This document shows, piece after piece, positions 40,567 through 49,535 of a stretch of DNA of 64,000 bases. The notes beneath the pieces are model-generated. The model was given only the letters and a program-made list of their open reading frames with translations, did not search any database and was not told where the DNA came from. The stretch comes from Microbacterium rhizosphaerae (GTDB lineage: Bacteria; Actinomycetota; Actinomycetes; Actinomycetales; Microbacteriaceae), in contig NZ_CP139368.1 of the NCBI RefSeq assembly GCF_034120055.1, positions 1,736,001 to 1,800,000 on the forward strand, written 5' to 3'. Each line of letters opens with the position of its first letter. The stretch's first letter is position 1. The position numbers were made by a program, and so were the translations under genes.

Positions 40567-41904
40567 ATGCTTCAGCAGCTGGATCCCCTCGACCACTGGC
40601 GCACTCTGCCCATCAAGCAGCAGCCGCAGTGGCCCGACGCCGATGCCGTCGCTGCCGTCTCCGCGGAGCTTGCGACGCTCCCGCCGCTGGTGTTCGCGGG
40701 CGAGGTGGACAACCTGCGCGACAAGCTCGCGCGCGCCGCATCCGGTCGCGCCTTCCTGCTGCAGGGCGGCGACTGCGCCGAGACGTTCGCCGGCGCCACG
40801 GCGGAGCAGATCCGCAACCGCATCAAGACCGTGCTGCAGATGGCCGTCGTGCTCACGTACGGCGCGTCGATGCCGATCGTGAAGATGGGCCGCATGGCGG
40901 GCCAGTTCGCCAAGCCCCGCTCGAGCGACACCGAGACGCGCGGCGACGTCACCCTTCCGGCGTACCGCGGCGACATCGTCAACGGATACGACTTCACCGA
41001 GGGCTCTCGCCGGGCCGACCCGGCGCGGCTGCTGAAGGGCTACCACACCGCCGCATCCACGATCAATCTGATCCGCGCGTTCACACAGGGCGGCTTCGCC
41101 GACCTGCGCGAGGTGCACTCGTGGAACCGGGGCTTCGCGCAGAACCCGGCGAACCAGCAGTACGAGCGCCTGGCAACCGAGATCGACCGTGCCATCAAGT
41201 TCATGGAGGCCGCAGGCGCCGACTTCGACGAGCTCAAGCGCGTCGAGTTCTACACGGGCCACGAGGGCCTGCTGATGGACTACGAGCGCCCGATGACGCG
41301 CATCGACTCGCGCACCGGCACGCCGTACAACACGTCGGCTCACTTCCTGTGGGTCGGCGAGCGCACACGCGAGCTCGACGGCGCGCACGTCGACTACTTC
41401 TCGAAGATCCGCAACCCCATCGGCGTGAAGCTGGGCCCTGCGACGTCGCCCGACACCGCCCTCGCCCTGATCGACAAGCTCGACCCCGAGCGCGAGCCCG
41501 GCCGCCTGACCTTCATCACGCGCATGGGGTCGGGCAAGATCCGCGACGCGCTTCCGCCCCTCCTGGAGGCGGTGAAGGATGCGGGCGCCACCCCGCTGTG
41601 GGTCACCGACCCCATGCACGGCAACGGCATCACGACGCCCACCGGCTACAAGACGCGTCGCTTCGACGACGTCGTGGACGAGGTGCGCGGGTTCTTCGAG
41701 GCGCACCGCGCCGTCGGCACGTTCCCGGGCGGCATCCACGTCGAGCTCACGGGCGACGACGTGACCGAGTGCCTCGGCGGCTCGGAGCAGATCGACGAGG
41801 CGACCCTCGCGACGCGCTACGAGTCGCTGTGCGACCCGCGCCTGAACCACATGCAGTCGCTCGAGCTCGCCTTCCTCGTGGCCGAGGAGCTCGAGAAGCG
41901 CTGA
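40567..41904 (+). CDS. aroG: 3-deoxy-7-phosphoheptulonate synthase, class II
   Basis: A 445-residue enzyme joining phosphoenolpyruvate and erythrose-4-phosphate, the first step of the shikimate pathway. It is the plant-like class II form, recognisable from LDHWRTLPIKQQPQWPD at the start, FLLQGGDCAETFAG (metal-binding Cys), VKMGRMAGQFAKPRS, YHTAASTINLIRAFTQGGFADL, LLMDYERPMTR, VKLGPATSPDTAL, LWVTDPMHGNG (metal His) and GIHVELTGDDVTECLGG. Length is slightly below Mycobacterium tuberculosis AroG. No N-terminal regulatory extension is seen, so aromatic feedback regulation may be reduced; that is an inference. Confidence 0.96.
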   Translation: MLQQLDPLDHWRTLPIKQQPQWPDADAVAAVSAELATLPPLVFAGEVDNLRDKLARAASGRAFLLQGGDCAETFAGATAEQIRNRIKTVLQMAVVLTYGASMPIVKMGRMAGQFAKPRSSDTETRGDVTLPAYRGDIVNGYDFTEGSRRADPARLLKGYHTAASTINLIRAFTQGGFADLREVHSWNRGFAQNPANQQYERLATEIDRAIKFMEAAGADFDELKRVEFYTGHEGLLMDYERPMTRIDSRTGTPYNTSAHFLWVGERTRELDGAHVDYFSKIRNPIGVKLGPATSPDTALALIDKLDPEREPGRLTFITRMGSGKIRDALPPLLEAVKDAGATPLWVTDPMHGNGITTPTGYKTRRFDDVVDEVRGFFEAHRAVGTFPGGIHVELTGDDVTECLGGSEQIDEATLATRYESLCDPRLNHMQSLELAFLVAEELEKR

Positions 41905-41946
41905 GTCCGGGCGCGCTCGCGGCGCGTTCCCCGCGATGGGGGAGGC

Positions 41947-43899
41947 TCAGTAGCCGCTCGACTTCACCTTCACGCTCGTGCCCGGCGGCACCTGGGTGCC
42001 CGCCTTCGGATCCGTCCCGTTCGCGGTGAAGAAGCCCCACAGGGCTTCGGGGATGGAGCTCTGCGGGTTGAGACCGGCCTTCGTCAGCGCCGCCATGGCC
42101 TTGTCGAGCGACTGTCCGGAGATGTCGGGGATCGCGATGGGCTGCGGGCCCTTCGAGACGATCAGGGTCACCGTCTCGCCGGGAGCCCAGTTGCCGCCGC
42201 CGTCGCGCGGTGCGACGCCGATGACCTTCTTCTTGTCGACCGTGCTGCTGTACTGCTCGGTCGTCTTGCCCGAGACCTTCAGCCCGACGCCCTCCAGCTC
42301 GCGCGTCGCGTCGTCGACGGTCTCGCCCGAGACGTCCGGGAGGCGCCCCGCCGACACCACGAGCGCGCCGGAGTCGCCTTCGTGGACCGTGCAGCCCTTC
42401 GAGCAGTCGATCGCCTTGCCGTCGGAGCGCTGCGTGATGGATGCCGACACCACGATGCCCTTGTCGGCATCCGTGAAGACCTGCGCATCCTGACCGACGC
42501 TGACCTTCGCGTCCTCGAGCACCGTGCGCGCCGCGTCCGAGCTCTGGCCCGCGAGCGCAGGGATGTCGTGCGGAGCCGGGCCCTTGGAGACGATGACGGC
42601 CACAGTCTTGTTCTTCGCCACGGGCGTGCCCGCTGCCGGGTCGGTGCCGATGACGATCCCGAGGGCGATCGCCTCGCTGTAGGCGTCCTGTTGGGTCGCC
42701 TTGAGCGACCGGTCTGCCAGTGTCGCCTGCGCCTGCGCGAAAGTCTGCCCCGAGACGGCCGGGACGGGGATGAGGGAGCCGGGGCCGGAGCCGAACCACC
42801 ATCCTGCGGCCCCTGTCAGTGCGGCGGCCAGGACGACCAGCACGAGGATCCACGCGCCGCGGGCGGCACGCCGCTTCGTCGCTGTGCGCAGGCGTGAGGC
42901 GTTGTCGGCCTCGGGCATGGACGGCAGCGCCAGGGGGGCGGCGGGCAGGGCACCGGTGGCCGGCATGATCGCGGTCACGTCGGTGGAGTCCAGCCGCGCG
43001 ACCGGAGTGGTCACCGCCGGGACGGCGAGCGTCCGTGCGACCTGGGCGCCGAGCCCGAGCTGGTCCTCGATCTCGCGGAGCCGGTCGAGCATGACGCCGG
43101 CGTCGGCCGGGCGATCGTCCGGGGCCTTCTCGGTCGCCCACAGCACGAGCTCGTCGAGCTGCTCGGGCACGCCGGGATTCTTCACGCTCGGCCGCGGCAC
43201 CGAGTCCGTCGCATGCTGATACGCGATCTGCATCGGCTGCTCGCCCTTGTACGGCTGCTCGCCGGTGAGCATCTCGTAGAGCATGATGCCGAGCGCGTAG
43301 ATGTCGCTCCGCGCATCCGCCGTGCCGCGCGTCACGAGCTCGGGCGCGAGGTACGCGATCGTGCCGAGCAGCAGCTGCCCGGTCGCGGTGTTGGCGCTCG
43401 TCGCCCGCGCGAGGCCGAAGTCACCGATCTTGATGCGGCCGTCCTCGGCGAGAAGGACGTTCTCGGGCTTGACGTCGCGGTGCACGATGCCGGCGCGGTG
43501 CGCGGCCGACAGGCCGGAGAGCACCGCATCCATGATCGTCACCGCCTGCGGCACGGTGAGCCGGCGCTGGTCGCGCAGCAGCTCGCGCAGGGTGATGCCC
43601 GGCAGGTACTCCATGACGAGGTACGCCATGTCCTCGTCCTGCCCCTGGTCGAAGACGTTGACGACGTGAGGATCGGCGAGGCGCGCCGCGGCGCGGGCCT
43701 CCTGGATGAAGCGCCCCTGGAAGACGGCGTCGTCGCTGAGGTGCCCATGCATGACCTTGAGCGCGACCCGGCGCTCGAGCCGGAGGTCGGTGGCCACGTA
43801 CACGGTCGCCATCCCGCCGCGCGCGATGCGCGCGCGCACCCGGTACCGGCCGTCGACGAGGCGGCCGATCAGCGGGTCGAACGGCTGACTCGTGCTCAC
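41947..43899 (-). CDS. Serine/threonine protein kinase with PASTA repeats
   Basis: A 650-residue receptor kinase. The kinase domain covers residues about 10-280: GRYRVRARIARGGMATVY, VALKVMHG (ATP lysine), HRAGIVHRDVKPENVLL (catalytic loop), IGDFGLARATSAN and GTIAYLAPELVTRGTADARSDIYALG. A linker of about 80 residues and one membrane helix (GAWILVLVVLAAALTGAAGWWFG) lead to four extracytoplasmic PASTA domains, each marked by phrases such as VPAVSGQTFAQAQATL and IPDISGQSLDKAMAAL. PASTA domains sense muropeptides or lipid II. Position next to an Rv2175c-like gene and aroG corresponds to Mycobacterium PknL; PASTA repeats recall PknB. It likely phosphorylates division and FHA proteins. Confidence 0.94.
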   Translation of the reverse strand: MSTSQPFDPLIGRLVDGRYRVRARIARGGMATVYVATDLRLERRVALKVMHGHLSDDAVFQGRFIQEARAAARLADPHVVNVFDQGQDEDMAYLVMEYLPGITLRELLRDQRRLTVPQAVTIMDAVLSGLSAAHRAGIVHRDVKPENVLLAEDGRIKIGDFGLARATSANTATGQLLLGTIAYLAPELVTRGTADARSDIYALGIMLYEMLTGEQPYKGEQPMQIAYQHATDSVPRPSVKNPGVPEQLDELVLWATEKAPDDRPADAGVMLDRLREIEDQLGLGAQVARTLAVPAVTTPVARLDSTDVTAIMPATGALPAAPLALPSMPEADNASRLRTATKRRAARGAWILVLVVLAAALTGAAGWWFGSGPGSLIPVPAVSGQTFAQAQATLADRSLKATQQDAYSEAIALGIVIGTDPAAGTPVAKNKTVAVIVSKGPAPHDIPALAGQSSDAARTVLEDAKVSVGQDAQVFTDADKGIVVSASITQRSDGKAIDCSKGCTVHEGDSGALVVSAGRLPDVSGETVDDATRELEGVGLKVSGKTTEQYSSTVDKKKVIGVAPRDGGGNWAPGETVTLIVSKGPQPIAIPDISGQSLDKAMAALTKAGLNPQSSIPEALWGFFTANGTDPKAGTQVPPGTSVKVKSSGY

Positions 43900-43987
43900 C
43901 CTGCGAGTCTACGGACGACCGGATGCGCGGCCGGGCAGCGCCTCGCCCGCAGGGGCCGGGATGCGGCAGGTCCTCAGGATCTGGCCG

Positions 43988-45160
43988 TCACCCGAGAGCG
44001 GCGAGCCAGCGGGCGGCGGGAGCCTCCCACGGCGCGTAGGCGTCGGGGTAGGCGGAGTTCTGCACCGCCTGGGCGGCCTGCGTGAACGTCATCGACTGCC
44101 AGCCCGGGACGTCGAGCAGGCCGCGGGTCGTGCTGCCGTTCGGGTCGCGGGGACCCCCGTAGAAGACGCGCGTCGAGCGCTCGGCATCCGCGATCTGGGC
44201 AGGAGTGCCCCATCCGTAGCTCGGACGCTGCTGGAACAGGCCGACCGAGTCGCGGTCGCCGTGGGCGAGGTTGCGGAGGGAGGACTCCTGCATCGCGGTG
44301 CCGAGGGCGATCGTGATGCCGCGATCGGACACTCCCAGCTGGCGGCCGACTCTGATGATGAGCTTCGCGTTCGCGATCTGCTCGGTGGTCAGGCCCGTGG
44401 GGCTCGGGATCGCCAGACGCTGCCCGGGATAGATGATCGACGAGCGGGAGAGGCCGTTGGCCGTGAGCACCGCGGCGACGGTCACTCCGAACCGGTTCGC
44501 GATGCCCGTGACGGTGTCGCCGGTGCGGACCGTCCACGTGGTCGCCGCAGGGGCGCGCGTGGGCGCCTGTGCCACCGGGGCCTGTGCCAGCGGGGCCTGT
44601 GCCACCGGGGCCTGTGCGGCGGCGGGCACCATGCGGCCCGGGATGGTGAGGCGCTGTCCGGGGTAGATGATCGACGACGCCGAGAGGCCGTTCGCCTGCA
44701 GCACGGCGGCGACGCTGACACCGAACGCCCGCGCGATGCGGGAGATCGTGTCGCCCTGGGCGATCGTGTAGGCGGCGGATGCGGGGGACGGCGACGATGC
44801 CGGCGGCGCGGCGGCCGGCGCGGCCCCTGGGGCCGAGAGCCGCAGGACACGGCCGGGCTGGATGACGCTGTTCCAGCCGAGCCCGTTCCACGACAGCAGG
44901 CTCGCCGTGTTCAGCCCGTACCTGCGCGCGATCGCGCTCACGGTGTCGCCCTGCTTCACGGTACAGGTCGCAGGAACGGCGGCCGCGGCCGCACGCGCCG
45001 TCGTCACCGGGTGGGCGGCGAGCCGCACGGCGACGTCGGTGTGAGGCTGTACGGCCCGCTCGACGGGAGCGGCATGCGCAGGCAGCGCGCTCAAGGTGAG
45101 CGCCAGCGAGCCGGCGATCGTGGTCGGCACCGCCACGGCGGCGCGAATCGGATTCCACAC
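43988..45160 (-). CDS. Secreted LysM protein with lytic-transglycosylase-like C-terminus
   Basis: A 390-residue protein with a signal peptide (residues 1-30, ending ALPAHAAP). Three LysM domains follow, each with the xVKQGDTVSAIARRYGLN / NGL...IxPGxxLxL pattern at about residues 72-115, 133-175 and 210-253. They are separated by Ala/Pro/Gln linkers, one made of AQAPVAQAP repeats. The last 130 residues (IIRVGRQLGVSDRGITIALGTAMQESSLRNLAHGDRDSVGLFQQRPS) resemble transglycosylase-like domains, with the Glu of QESS as candidate catalytic residue. It probably binds and trims peptidoglycan. The GTG start at 45160 has a GGGGGGAAA ribosome site. Location beside the PASTA kinase supports a cell wall role. 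Confidence 0.87.
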   Translation of the reverse strand: MWNPIRAAVAVPTTIAGSLALTLSALPAHAAPVERAVQPHTDVAVRLAAHPVTTARAAAAAVPATCTVKQGDTVSAIARRYGLNTASLLSWNGLGWNSVIQPGRVLRLSAPGAAPAAAPPASSPSPASAAYTIAQGDTISRIARAFGVSVAAVLQANGLSASSIIYPGQRLTIPGRMVPAAAQAPVAQAPLAQAPVAQAPTRAPAATTWTVRTGDTVTGIANRFGVTVAAVLTANGLSRSSIIYPGQRLAIPSPTGLTTEQIANAKLIIRVGRQLGVSDRGITIALGTAMQESSLRNLAHGDRDSVGLFQQRPSYGWGTPAQIADAERSTRVFYGGPRDPNGSTTRGLLDVPGWQSMTFTQAAQAVQNSAYPDAYAPWEAPAARWLAALG

Positions 45161-45309
45161 GGTTTCCCCCCGTTCGACCGGAATCAGGTCCTTGCCACCG
45201 TGTCATGCGGTGTGATTGATGTCAACCAGTGCTATTGGAGCGGTCGATGTGGTTTCTGTGACAGAAGTGGTGTCGACTCGACTCCCGGCGCAGGTGAGAT
45301 AGTGGCTGT

Positions 45310-45660
45310 GTGACCGGATCGATCCCCGCACGCACAGAGACCGACTGGCTGACGATGCCCGACCTCGTGGAGGCCTTGGGCCAACCGCTGGGACGGGTCC
45401 GACGCCTCCTCGACGAGCACCACCTGGTCGGCAGCCGCCGCGACGGCACGTTCAAGGTTCCGGCCGTCTTCATCGTCGACGGGCATCCGCTCTCGTCGTT
45501 GCACGGCACGCTGATCGTGCTGCAGGACGCGGGGTTCGACGACGACGAGGCGATCGACTGGCTGCTCGAACCCGAGGACACGATCGGGATCTCGCCGATC
45601 GACGCCCTCCTGATGGGTCGCAAGAGCGAGGTCCGCCGCGTCGCTCGCGCGCTCGCCTGA
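45310..45660 (+). CDS. Rv2175c-like winged-helix DNA-binding protein
   Basis: A 116-residue protein. It shows the family core WLTMPDLVEALGQPLGRVRRLLDEHHLVGSRRDGTFKVPAVFI (N-terminal helix-turn-helix) and LHGTLIVLQDAGFDDDEAIDWLLEPEDTIGISPIDALLMGRKSEVRRVAR. In Mycobacterium tuberculosis Rv2175c binds DNA and is phosphorylated by the adjacent kinase PknL, which abolishes DNA binding. Here a PASTA kinase lies two genes away, with the LysM gene between them. The N-terminal tail has Thr residues (TGSIPARTETDW) that could be the phosphosite. The GTG start at 45310 lies in a short divergent promoter region shared with the LysM gene. Confidence 0.88.
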   Translation: MTGSIPARTETDWLTMPDLVEALGQPLGRVRRLLDEHHLVGSRRDGTFKVPAVFIVDGHPLSSLHGTLIVLQDAGFDDDEAIDWLLEPEDTIGISPIDALLMGRKSEVRRVARALA

Positions 45661-45671
45661 CAGCGTCCGCG

Positions 45672-46751
45672 TCAGGCGACCCGGACGGTGGATGCCCGCG
45701 CCAGATCGCGCAGCTCGCCGACCGCCGCGTTGTCGAGCCGAGCACCCGACAGCGCTCGGTCGGCCTCGCGCGCATAGTCGGCGATGAGCGCCTCGACCCG
45801 GTCGAGCGCACCCGTCTGGACGATGGTCTCCTGGAGCGAGGCGATCTGCTCGGCATCCAGCTCGGGATCGCCGAGCAGTTCGTCGAACACCCGCCGCGCG
45901 CCCGTCGGCATCGCCTCGCGTGCGAAGGCGACGAGCACGGTGCGCTTGCCCTCGCGCAGGTCGTCTCCCGACGGCTTCCCGGTGACCGCTTCGTCGCCGA
46001 AGACGCCGAGCACGTCGTCGCGGAGCTGATACGCCATCCCGAGCGGATGCCCGAAGGCCGAGAGCGCATCACGCTGCCCCGCATCCGCCCCGCCCAGCGC
46101 AGCGCCGATCAGCAGCGGCTGCTGGACGCTGTACCGGGCCGACTTCAGGGATGCCACGCGCAGCGCGCGCTCGGCGTGCCTGTCGTCGGGCTCGGTGCGG
46201 AACGCGGACTCCTCGGCGATGTCGAGGAACTGGCCGATCGTCACCTCCCGGCGCATGGTCGCATATTCCGCGCGCGCCGCGGAGGCGGTGTCGACGGATG
46301 CCTCGACCAGCCCCTCCTCGAAGAGATCGTCGCTCCACGCGACGAGCAGGTCGCCGAGCAGCACGGCGCCCGCGCGGCCGAAGGACTCGGCATCCCCCTC
46401 CCACGTCGCGGCCCGGTGATGGGTCTCGAGCGCCCGGTGCGCGGCGGGCTTGCCGCGCCGCGTGTCGGAGTTGTCGATCACGTCGTCGTGCACGAGAGCG
46501 GCGGCGTGGAACAGCTCCAGAGCGGCTGCCGCGGCGACGGCCGCCGGACTCGGCGGCGAGCCTGTGACGCACTGCCAGCCGGCGAGGAGGAAGCGGGCCC
46601 GAAGGCGCTTTCCGCCGGCGACGGATTCGGCTCCGGCAGCGGTGATCAGAACCGCTTCCGGCCCGAGCGGAACCGCGTGATCACGCTGAATCCGGAGGAA
46701 ATTGTCGAGTCGCTGGGAAACCGCCGCGATCGCGTCCGGAGCAGGTGCCAC
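45672..46751 (-). CDS. Polyprenyl (geranylgeranyl-type) diphosphate synthase
   Basis: A 359-residue trans-isoprenyl diphosphate synthase. The first Asp-rich motif is VHDDVIDNSDTRRGKPAAHR and the second is QLRDDVLGVFGDEAVTGKPSGDDLREGKRTVL; KRLRAR near the N-terminus contacts diphosphate. The two small residues before the first motif (ALVHDD preceded by ELFHAA) suggest a product longer than farnesyl. The product could feed carotenoids or menaquinone. Its position between the Rv2175c-like gene and the division cluster parallels idsA2 (Rv2173). Start GTG 46751, with TAGGCT six bases upstream on the minus strand and no ribosome site. Confidence 0.9.
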   Translation of the reverse strand: MAPAPDAIAAVSQRLDNFLRIQRDHAVPLGPEAVLITAAGAESVAGGKRLRARFLLAGWQCVTGSPPSPAAVAAAAALELFHAAALVHDDVIDNSDTRRGKPAAHRALETHHRAATWEGDAESFGRAGAVLLGDLLVAWSDDLFEEGLVEASVDTASAARAEYATMRREVTIGQFLDIAEESAFRTEPDDRHAERALRVASLKSARYSVQQPLLIGAALGGADAGQRDALSAFGHPLGMAYQLRDDVLGVFGDEAVTGKPSGDDLREGKRTVLVAFAREAMPTGARRVFDELLGDPELDAEQIASLQETIVQTGALDRVEALIADYAREADRALSGARLDNAAVGELRDLARASTVRVA

Positions 46752-46757
46752 GGGCCT

Positions 46758-46763
46758 AGCCTA
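46758..46763 (-). promoter_or_regulatory. -10 element of the polyprenyl synthase gene (leaderless start)
   Basis: On the minus strand TAGGCT is followed by six bases and the GTG start. Confidence 0.55.
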
Positions 46764-46817
46764 ATAAGGAATCGCGCGCGTAGAATCGTCGCACCCGGCA
46801 CAACTCTAGGGGGATGA

Positions 46818-47186
46818 ATGCCACTCTCCGAACAGGAGCAGCGTCTGCTCGACGAGATGGAACGGCATCTCATGCAGAACGACGCGGACGTCGTATCCGC
46901 GCAGCGCGACGGTCGCTCCCTCAGCTATCGCAACATCGTCTACGGCACGATCCTCGTGCTCGTCGGAATCGGCGGACTGCTCGGCGGTGTCGTGACGCAG
47001 CTCGTCATCGTCGGGGTGGTCGGCTTCGTCGCCATGCTCGCCGGCGTCATCCTCGCCGTGACTCCCATCCGCGCCGAGGCTCCCGAGGCCAAGAAGAAGA
47101 AGGAGCCGACGCCCAAGGGCTCGTCATCCGGATCGTTCATGGACCGCATGAACGACCGATGGGATCGACGCCAGGGCGATCACTGA
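46818..47186 (+). CDS. DUF3040 membrane protein
   Basis: A 122-residue protein. The start [24 protein letters not shown] is the DUF3040 hallmark. Two membrane helices follow ([18 protein letters not shown] and [18 protein letters not shown]), and the tail is charged ([11 protein letters not shown]...[12 protein letters not shown]). The family is restricted to actinobacteria, commonly encoded just before mraZ, and its function is unknown. An efficient terminator follows the gene, so it is not part of the mraZ operon. Confidence 0.92.
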   Translation: MPLSEQEQRLLDEMERHLMQNDADVVSAQRDGRSLSYRNIVYGTILVLVGIGGLLGGVVTQLVIVGVVGFVAMLAGVILAVTPIRAEAPEAKKKKEPTPKGSSSGSFMDRMNDRWDRRQGDH

Positions 47187-47210
47187 CTCCACTTTCCTCC
47201 ACGTCTGCGA

Positions 47211-47237
47211 CACCGGCCCTCGGGCCGGTGTTTTTTT
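47211..47237 (+). terminator. Strong intrinsic terminator
   Basis: CACCGGCC / GGCCGGTG stem with loop CTCG, followed by seven T (47231-47237), 24 bases after the DUF3040 stop. It isolates the division cluster from upstream transcription. Confidence 0.95.
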
Positions 47238-47343
47238 GTGCCCTGACGCGGTTCCTCCGGCGGCGGCGAACACGCCGCGGGGGCTCATCGGCGCGCCCGG
47301 AGCGGGCCGAACCCTGAGAAAACGACGCGCGGGGGAGGCGAAG

Positions 47344-47368
47344 TGGAGGAAAGTGGAGTACGGTGGGG
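47344..47368 (+). promoter_or_regulatory. MraZ-binding repeats (three TGGRG boxes at 10-bp period)
   Basis: TGGAG at 47344, TGGAG at 47354 and TGGGG at 47364, each separated by exactly five bases. This is the arrangement known for MraZ operators (TGGGN-N5 repeats), and it lies about 40 bp before mraZ, so the cluster is probably autoregulated by MraZ. Confidence 0.88.
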
Positions 47369-47409
47369 GAAAACCTCACGGGGGGCCGGACAAAGGGGGT
47401 GGTTTGGCG

Positions 47410-47841
47410 ATGCTGTTGGGCACGCACACTCCCAAGCTCGATGACAAAGGCCGGGTGATCCTCCCCGCGAAGTTCCGCGACGACCTCGGCAAGGGCGTCG
47501 TCGTCACGCGAGGTCAGGAGCGCTGTCTGTACGTCTTCAGCACGGCGGAGTTCGAGCGCGTCCATGAGCGCATCCGCGAGGCTCCGCTGAGCAACAAGCA
47601 GGCACGCGACTTCATGCGCATGTTCCTCGCCGGCGCGAGCGCCGAGACCCCCGACGGCCAGAACCGCATCACCATCCCTCCGCAGCTTCGTCAGTACGCC
47701 GGGCTCGACCGCGAACTCGTGGTCACGGGCGTCGGGGCGCACGCGGAGATCTGGAACGCCGACGCGTGGAACGCCTACGCCGAGGAGAACGAATCCGGTT
47801 ACGCAGAACTCGAGCAGGAGGTGATTCCGGGCCTGTTCTGA
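47410..47841 (+). CDS. mraZ: Transcriptional regulator MraZ
   Basis: A 143-residue protein with two tandem SpoVT/AbrB-like half-barrels: [26 protein letters not shown] and, at about residues 80-105, [21 protein letters not shown]. Each holds the DxxGR/NRITIP motif. The ATG at 47410 follows GGTTTGG without a strong ribosome site. MraZ octamers bind spaced TGGG repeats and repress the division cluster. Such repeats occur at 47344-47368. It is followed by rsmH after 101 bp. Confidence 0.95.
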   Translation: MLLGTHTPKLDDKGRVILPAKFRDDLGKGVVVTRGQERCLYVFSTAEFERVHERIREAPLSNKQARDFMRMFLAGASAETPDGQNRITIPPQLRQYAGLDRELVVTGVGAHAEIWNADAWNAYAEENESGYAELEQEVIPGLF

Positions 47842-47942
47842 TCCTGGGCTGTGATCTCCACCCGCTCACGCCCTGACGCCACTTCCCCGGCGCCAGGTCG
47901 GGACGGTGGGGGATCAGGGTTCAGGATCCCGCCCCGACGCCG

Positions 47943-48914
47943 ATGAGCCTCCGCGACATCCACACCCCGGTCATGCTCGAGCGCTGCGTCGAGCTGCTCG
48001 CCCCCGCGCTCGAGCGCGACGACGCCGTGCTCGTCGACGCGACCCTCGGCATGGGCGGCCACACCGAGGCGTTCCTCGAGCGCTTCCCGCGCCTGCACGT
48101 GATCGGCCTCGACCGCGACACCGACGCCCTCCGCATCGCGGGGGAGCGGCTCGCCCCCTTCGCCGACCGCGTGACCTTCGTGCACACGGTCTACGACGGC
48201 ATCGCCGACGCGGTCGCGGCCCACGCCCCGGGGGGACGGGTGGACGGCATCCTCTTCGATCTGGGCGTCTCGTCGCTGCAGCTCGACGTCGCCGATCGCG
48301 GCTTCGCGTACGCGCAGGATGCGCCGCTGGACATGCGCATGGATCAGACGACGGGGATGACGGCGGCCGACGTGCTCGCGACGTACGGCGAGGGCGACCT
48401 GCGCCGCATCTTCGAGCGCTACGGCGAGGAGAAGCTCGCCGGGCGGTACGCGCGGGCGATCATCGCCGCACGGGCGACGCAGCCGATCGAGCGCTCCGGC
48501 CAGCTCGTCGACATCCTGCAGGCGGCGACACCGGCTGCCGTCCAGAGGGCGGGTCACCCCGCCAAGCGCGTCTTCCAGGCTCTGCGCATCGAGGTCAACG
48601 CCGAGCTGACCGCGGTCGAGCGGGCGATCCCTGCGGCGCTCGGATCGCTGCGGGTCGGCGGGCGGATCGTCGTGCTGTCGTACCAGTCGCTGGAGGACCG
48701 CATCGTCAAGCGCGAGCTCGCGGATGCGTCGACGTCCACAGCACCGGCAGGACTGCCCTTCGAGCCACCGGAGCATGCGCCACGGTTCCGCCTGCTCGTG
48801 CGAGGAGCGGAGCTGGCGAGCGACGAGGAGCAGGCCCGCAACCCGCGGGCCAAGCCCGTGCGGCTGCGCGCGGCTGAACGAGTCAGAGACGAGCAGGCGG
48901 GGGAGGCATCATGA
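47943..48914 (+). CDS. rsmH: 16S rRNA (cytosine(1402)-N(4))-methyltransferase
   Basis: A 323-residue SAM-dependent enzyme. Motifs: [34 protein letters not shown] (SAM site), [53 protein letters not shown], and [13 protein letters not shown] with [18 protein letters not shown]. It methylates the ribosomal P-site and is the usual second gene of the cluster. Start ATG 47943; the stop overlaps the ftsL-like start by four bases (ATGA). Confidence 0.96.
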   Translation: MSLRDIHTPVMLERCVELLAPALERDDAVLVDATLGMGGHTEAFLERFPRLHVIGLDRDTDALRIAGERLAPFADRVTFVHTVYDGIADAVAAHAPGGRVDGILFDLGVSSLQLDVADRGFAYAQDAPLDMRMDQTTGMTAADVLATYGEGDLRRIFERYGEEKLAGRYARAIIAARATQPIERSGQLVDILQAATPAAVQRAGHPAKRVFQALRIEVNAELTAVERAIPAALGSLRVGGRIVVLSYQSLEDRIVKRELADASTSTAPAGLPFEPPEHAPRFRLLVRGAELASDEEQARNPRAKPVRLRAAERVRDEQAGEAS

Positions 48915-49531
48915 CGATCGCGACGACCGCGGCGGCGGCGCGCACAGCGCCCGCGCCGCGGCGGGAGACCGGGCAGACGCGCCTCCGGGCGATCGAGAGC
49001 CGAGCGCGCCGCCGCCGGCCGCGCCTGGCGTACGCCCTCGTCGCCATCGCCGGTGTCCTCGCCATCGGCGCCGCGCAGATGACGCTCTCGATCATGACGA
49101 CGCAGAGCTCCTTCGCCCTGTCGCAGCTGACACAGCAGCAGCGCACGCTGACCCTGCAGAAGCAGGTGCTCTACGACGACGTCGCCGGCCTCAGCTCGCC
49201 CCAGTACCTCGCGGCCAACGCATCCGCCCTCGGCATGATCGTCGCGGAATCACCGTCCTATCTGCGTCTCAGCGACGGCGCGGTGCTCGGAACCGGAGCG
49301 CCCGCGACGGGCGCCTCGAGCGTCGACGTCACCTCGCGCGGCTCGGTGCCCAACGCGCTCATCGCGAAGACGCCGCTCGTGACCGATCCCGCGGCGACGG
49401 TGGGAGGCGACACGTCCGCGGCGACGCCCGCGTCCGGCGCGGACGGCACGACGGCGACCGGCGCGACTCAGCCCGATCCGGCGACACCCCCGCCGCTGAC
49501 CGACGGACTGCCGTCGCCGAGCACACACTGA
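48911..49531 (+). CDS. ftsL: FtsL-like division protein
   Basis: A 206-residue bitopic protein. A basic cytoplasmic tail ([20 protein letters not shown]) precedes one membrane helix ([20 protein letters not shown]). A coiled segment follows ([43 protein letters not shown]), as in FtsL, then a long Ala/Thr/Pro-rich tail. Sequence conservation in this family is low, and position between rsmH and ftsI is the main support. It should bind FtsQ and activate the FtsW-FtsI synthase. The disordered C-tail of about 100 residues is longer than in classical FtsL. Confidence 0.85.
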   Translation: MTIATTAAAARTAPAPRRETGQTRLRAIESRARRRRPRLAYALVAIAGVLAIGAAQMTLSIMTTQSSFALSQLTQQQRTLTLQKQVLYDDVAGLSSPQYLAANASALGMIVAESPSYLRLSDGAVLGTGAPATGASSVDVTSRGSVPNALIAKTPLVTDPAATVGGDTSAATPASGADGTTATGATQPDPATPPPLTDGLPSPSTH

Positions 49532-49535
49532 AGCC

